NCBI RefSeq assembly: GCF_900129445.1
Contig: NZ_FQVT01000018.1
Span: forward strand, 1-53,519
Length of the DNA stretch: 53,519 nt
Direction of reading: 5' to 3'
Source of the DNA: Salegentibacter echinorum
GTDB taxonomy: Bacteria; Bacteroidota; Bacteroidia; Flavobacteriales; Flavobacteriaceae
The notes under the pieces are model-generated. The model did no database searches, had not been told where the DNA came from, and saw only the letters and a program-made list of their open reading frames with translations. Position 1 is the stretch's first letter; each line of letters opens with the position of its first letter. The position numbers and the translations under genes were made by a program. Positions 53,440-53,519 of the stretch are shown here, in pieces.

Positions 53440-53519
53440 TTATGTAACCAACTGTTTTTCAGAAAGTTCATATCCGAGTTTTCTTGCTATTTTCAAGATA
53501 TTTCGTTGTTTTTGTTCGA
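53440..53519 (-). CDS. 3' end of an unidentified minus-strand gene
   Basis: An open frame enters from the right edge on the minus strand and stops at TAA 53442-53440, giving 25 residues: EQKQRNILKIARKLGYELSE then KQLVT. It has the basic helical look of the tail of a transposase or a DNA-binding protein, and the flanking DNA is repeat-rich, but the fragment is too short to name. Confidence 0.35.
   Translation of the reverse strand, partial: EQKQRNILKIARKLGYELSEKQLVT

Overview
The window reads as chromosome of a flavobacterium (Bacteroidota, Flavobacteriaceae; gene content and order resemble Gramella/Salegentibacter-type marine genera, though the genus is inference). Supporting signs: low GC, promoters of the Bacteroidota type (TTTG, about 20 nt, TAnnTTTG), many lipoproteins, a type IX secretion plug-domain protein, a giant HYR/SprB-repeat surface protein, Na+-NQR, and the conserved block folP / DUF1599 / DoxX-like / tpiA / prmA / clpS.

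Region 1 (1 to about 11.5 kb) is accessory DNA. It starts with the 3' end of a probable BfmA/BtgA-type mobilization gene. An unusual array follows: five intact secreted thioredoxin-like (TlpA/ResA-type) proteins, one frameshifted copy, at least one and probably two decayed copies, a stand-alone DsbD N-terminal domain, and a RES/Xre (DUF2384) toxin-antitoxin pair in the middle. The array ends near a tRNA-Arg(ACG) whose 3' end points into it, which suggests an integrated island. An M57-type HEIGH metalloprotease lipoprotein lies just beyond.

Region 2 (about 13 to 25 kb) is core: clpS, prmA, tpiA, a DoxX-like/thioredoxin fusion and DUF1599 on the minus strand; folP and the diadenylate cyclase gene cdaA on plus; an MsbA-like ABC exporter with truA on minus; a YfcE-like phosphoesterase, a DUF4293 membrane protein, and rho. 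After rho comes a tRNA-Gly(TCC) whose 3' end and terminator are repeated in tandem.

Region 3 (25.7 to 34.4 kb) holds a ClpP paralogue with a small GNAT-like gene, two L,D-transpeptidases of different families, gpmI, a thioredoxin-like protein with a CGDS site, a HAD hydrolase, map overlapping an HNH/NUMOD4-type gene, and a methyltransferase.

Region 4 (34.4 to 42 kb) is the minus-strand nqrABCDEF operon for the sodium-pumping NADH:quinone oxidoreductase, then a small orphan and apbE, whose product attaches FMN to NqrB and NqrC. Region 5 (42 to 53.2 kb) has a T9SS plug-domain protein, apaG, an NRDE-family gene, pruA, and a roughly 2,140-residue HYR/SprB/LamG protein with three near-identical internal repeats. 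The right edge carries dispersed intergenic repeats and the last 25 codons of an unidentified minus-strand gene.

The most unusual element is the thioredoxin-lipoprotein array. Several gene-level observations around it (a remnant beside an 18-bp direct repeat, a frameshift, a stand-alone DsbD alpha domain, and tRNA-facing placement) point to a rapidly changing redox island of unknown function.
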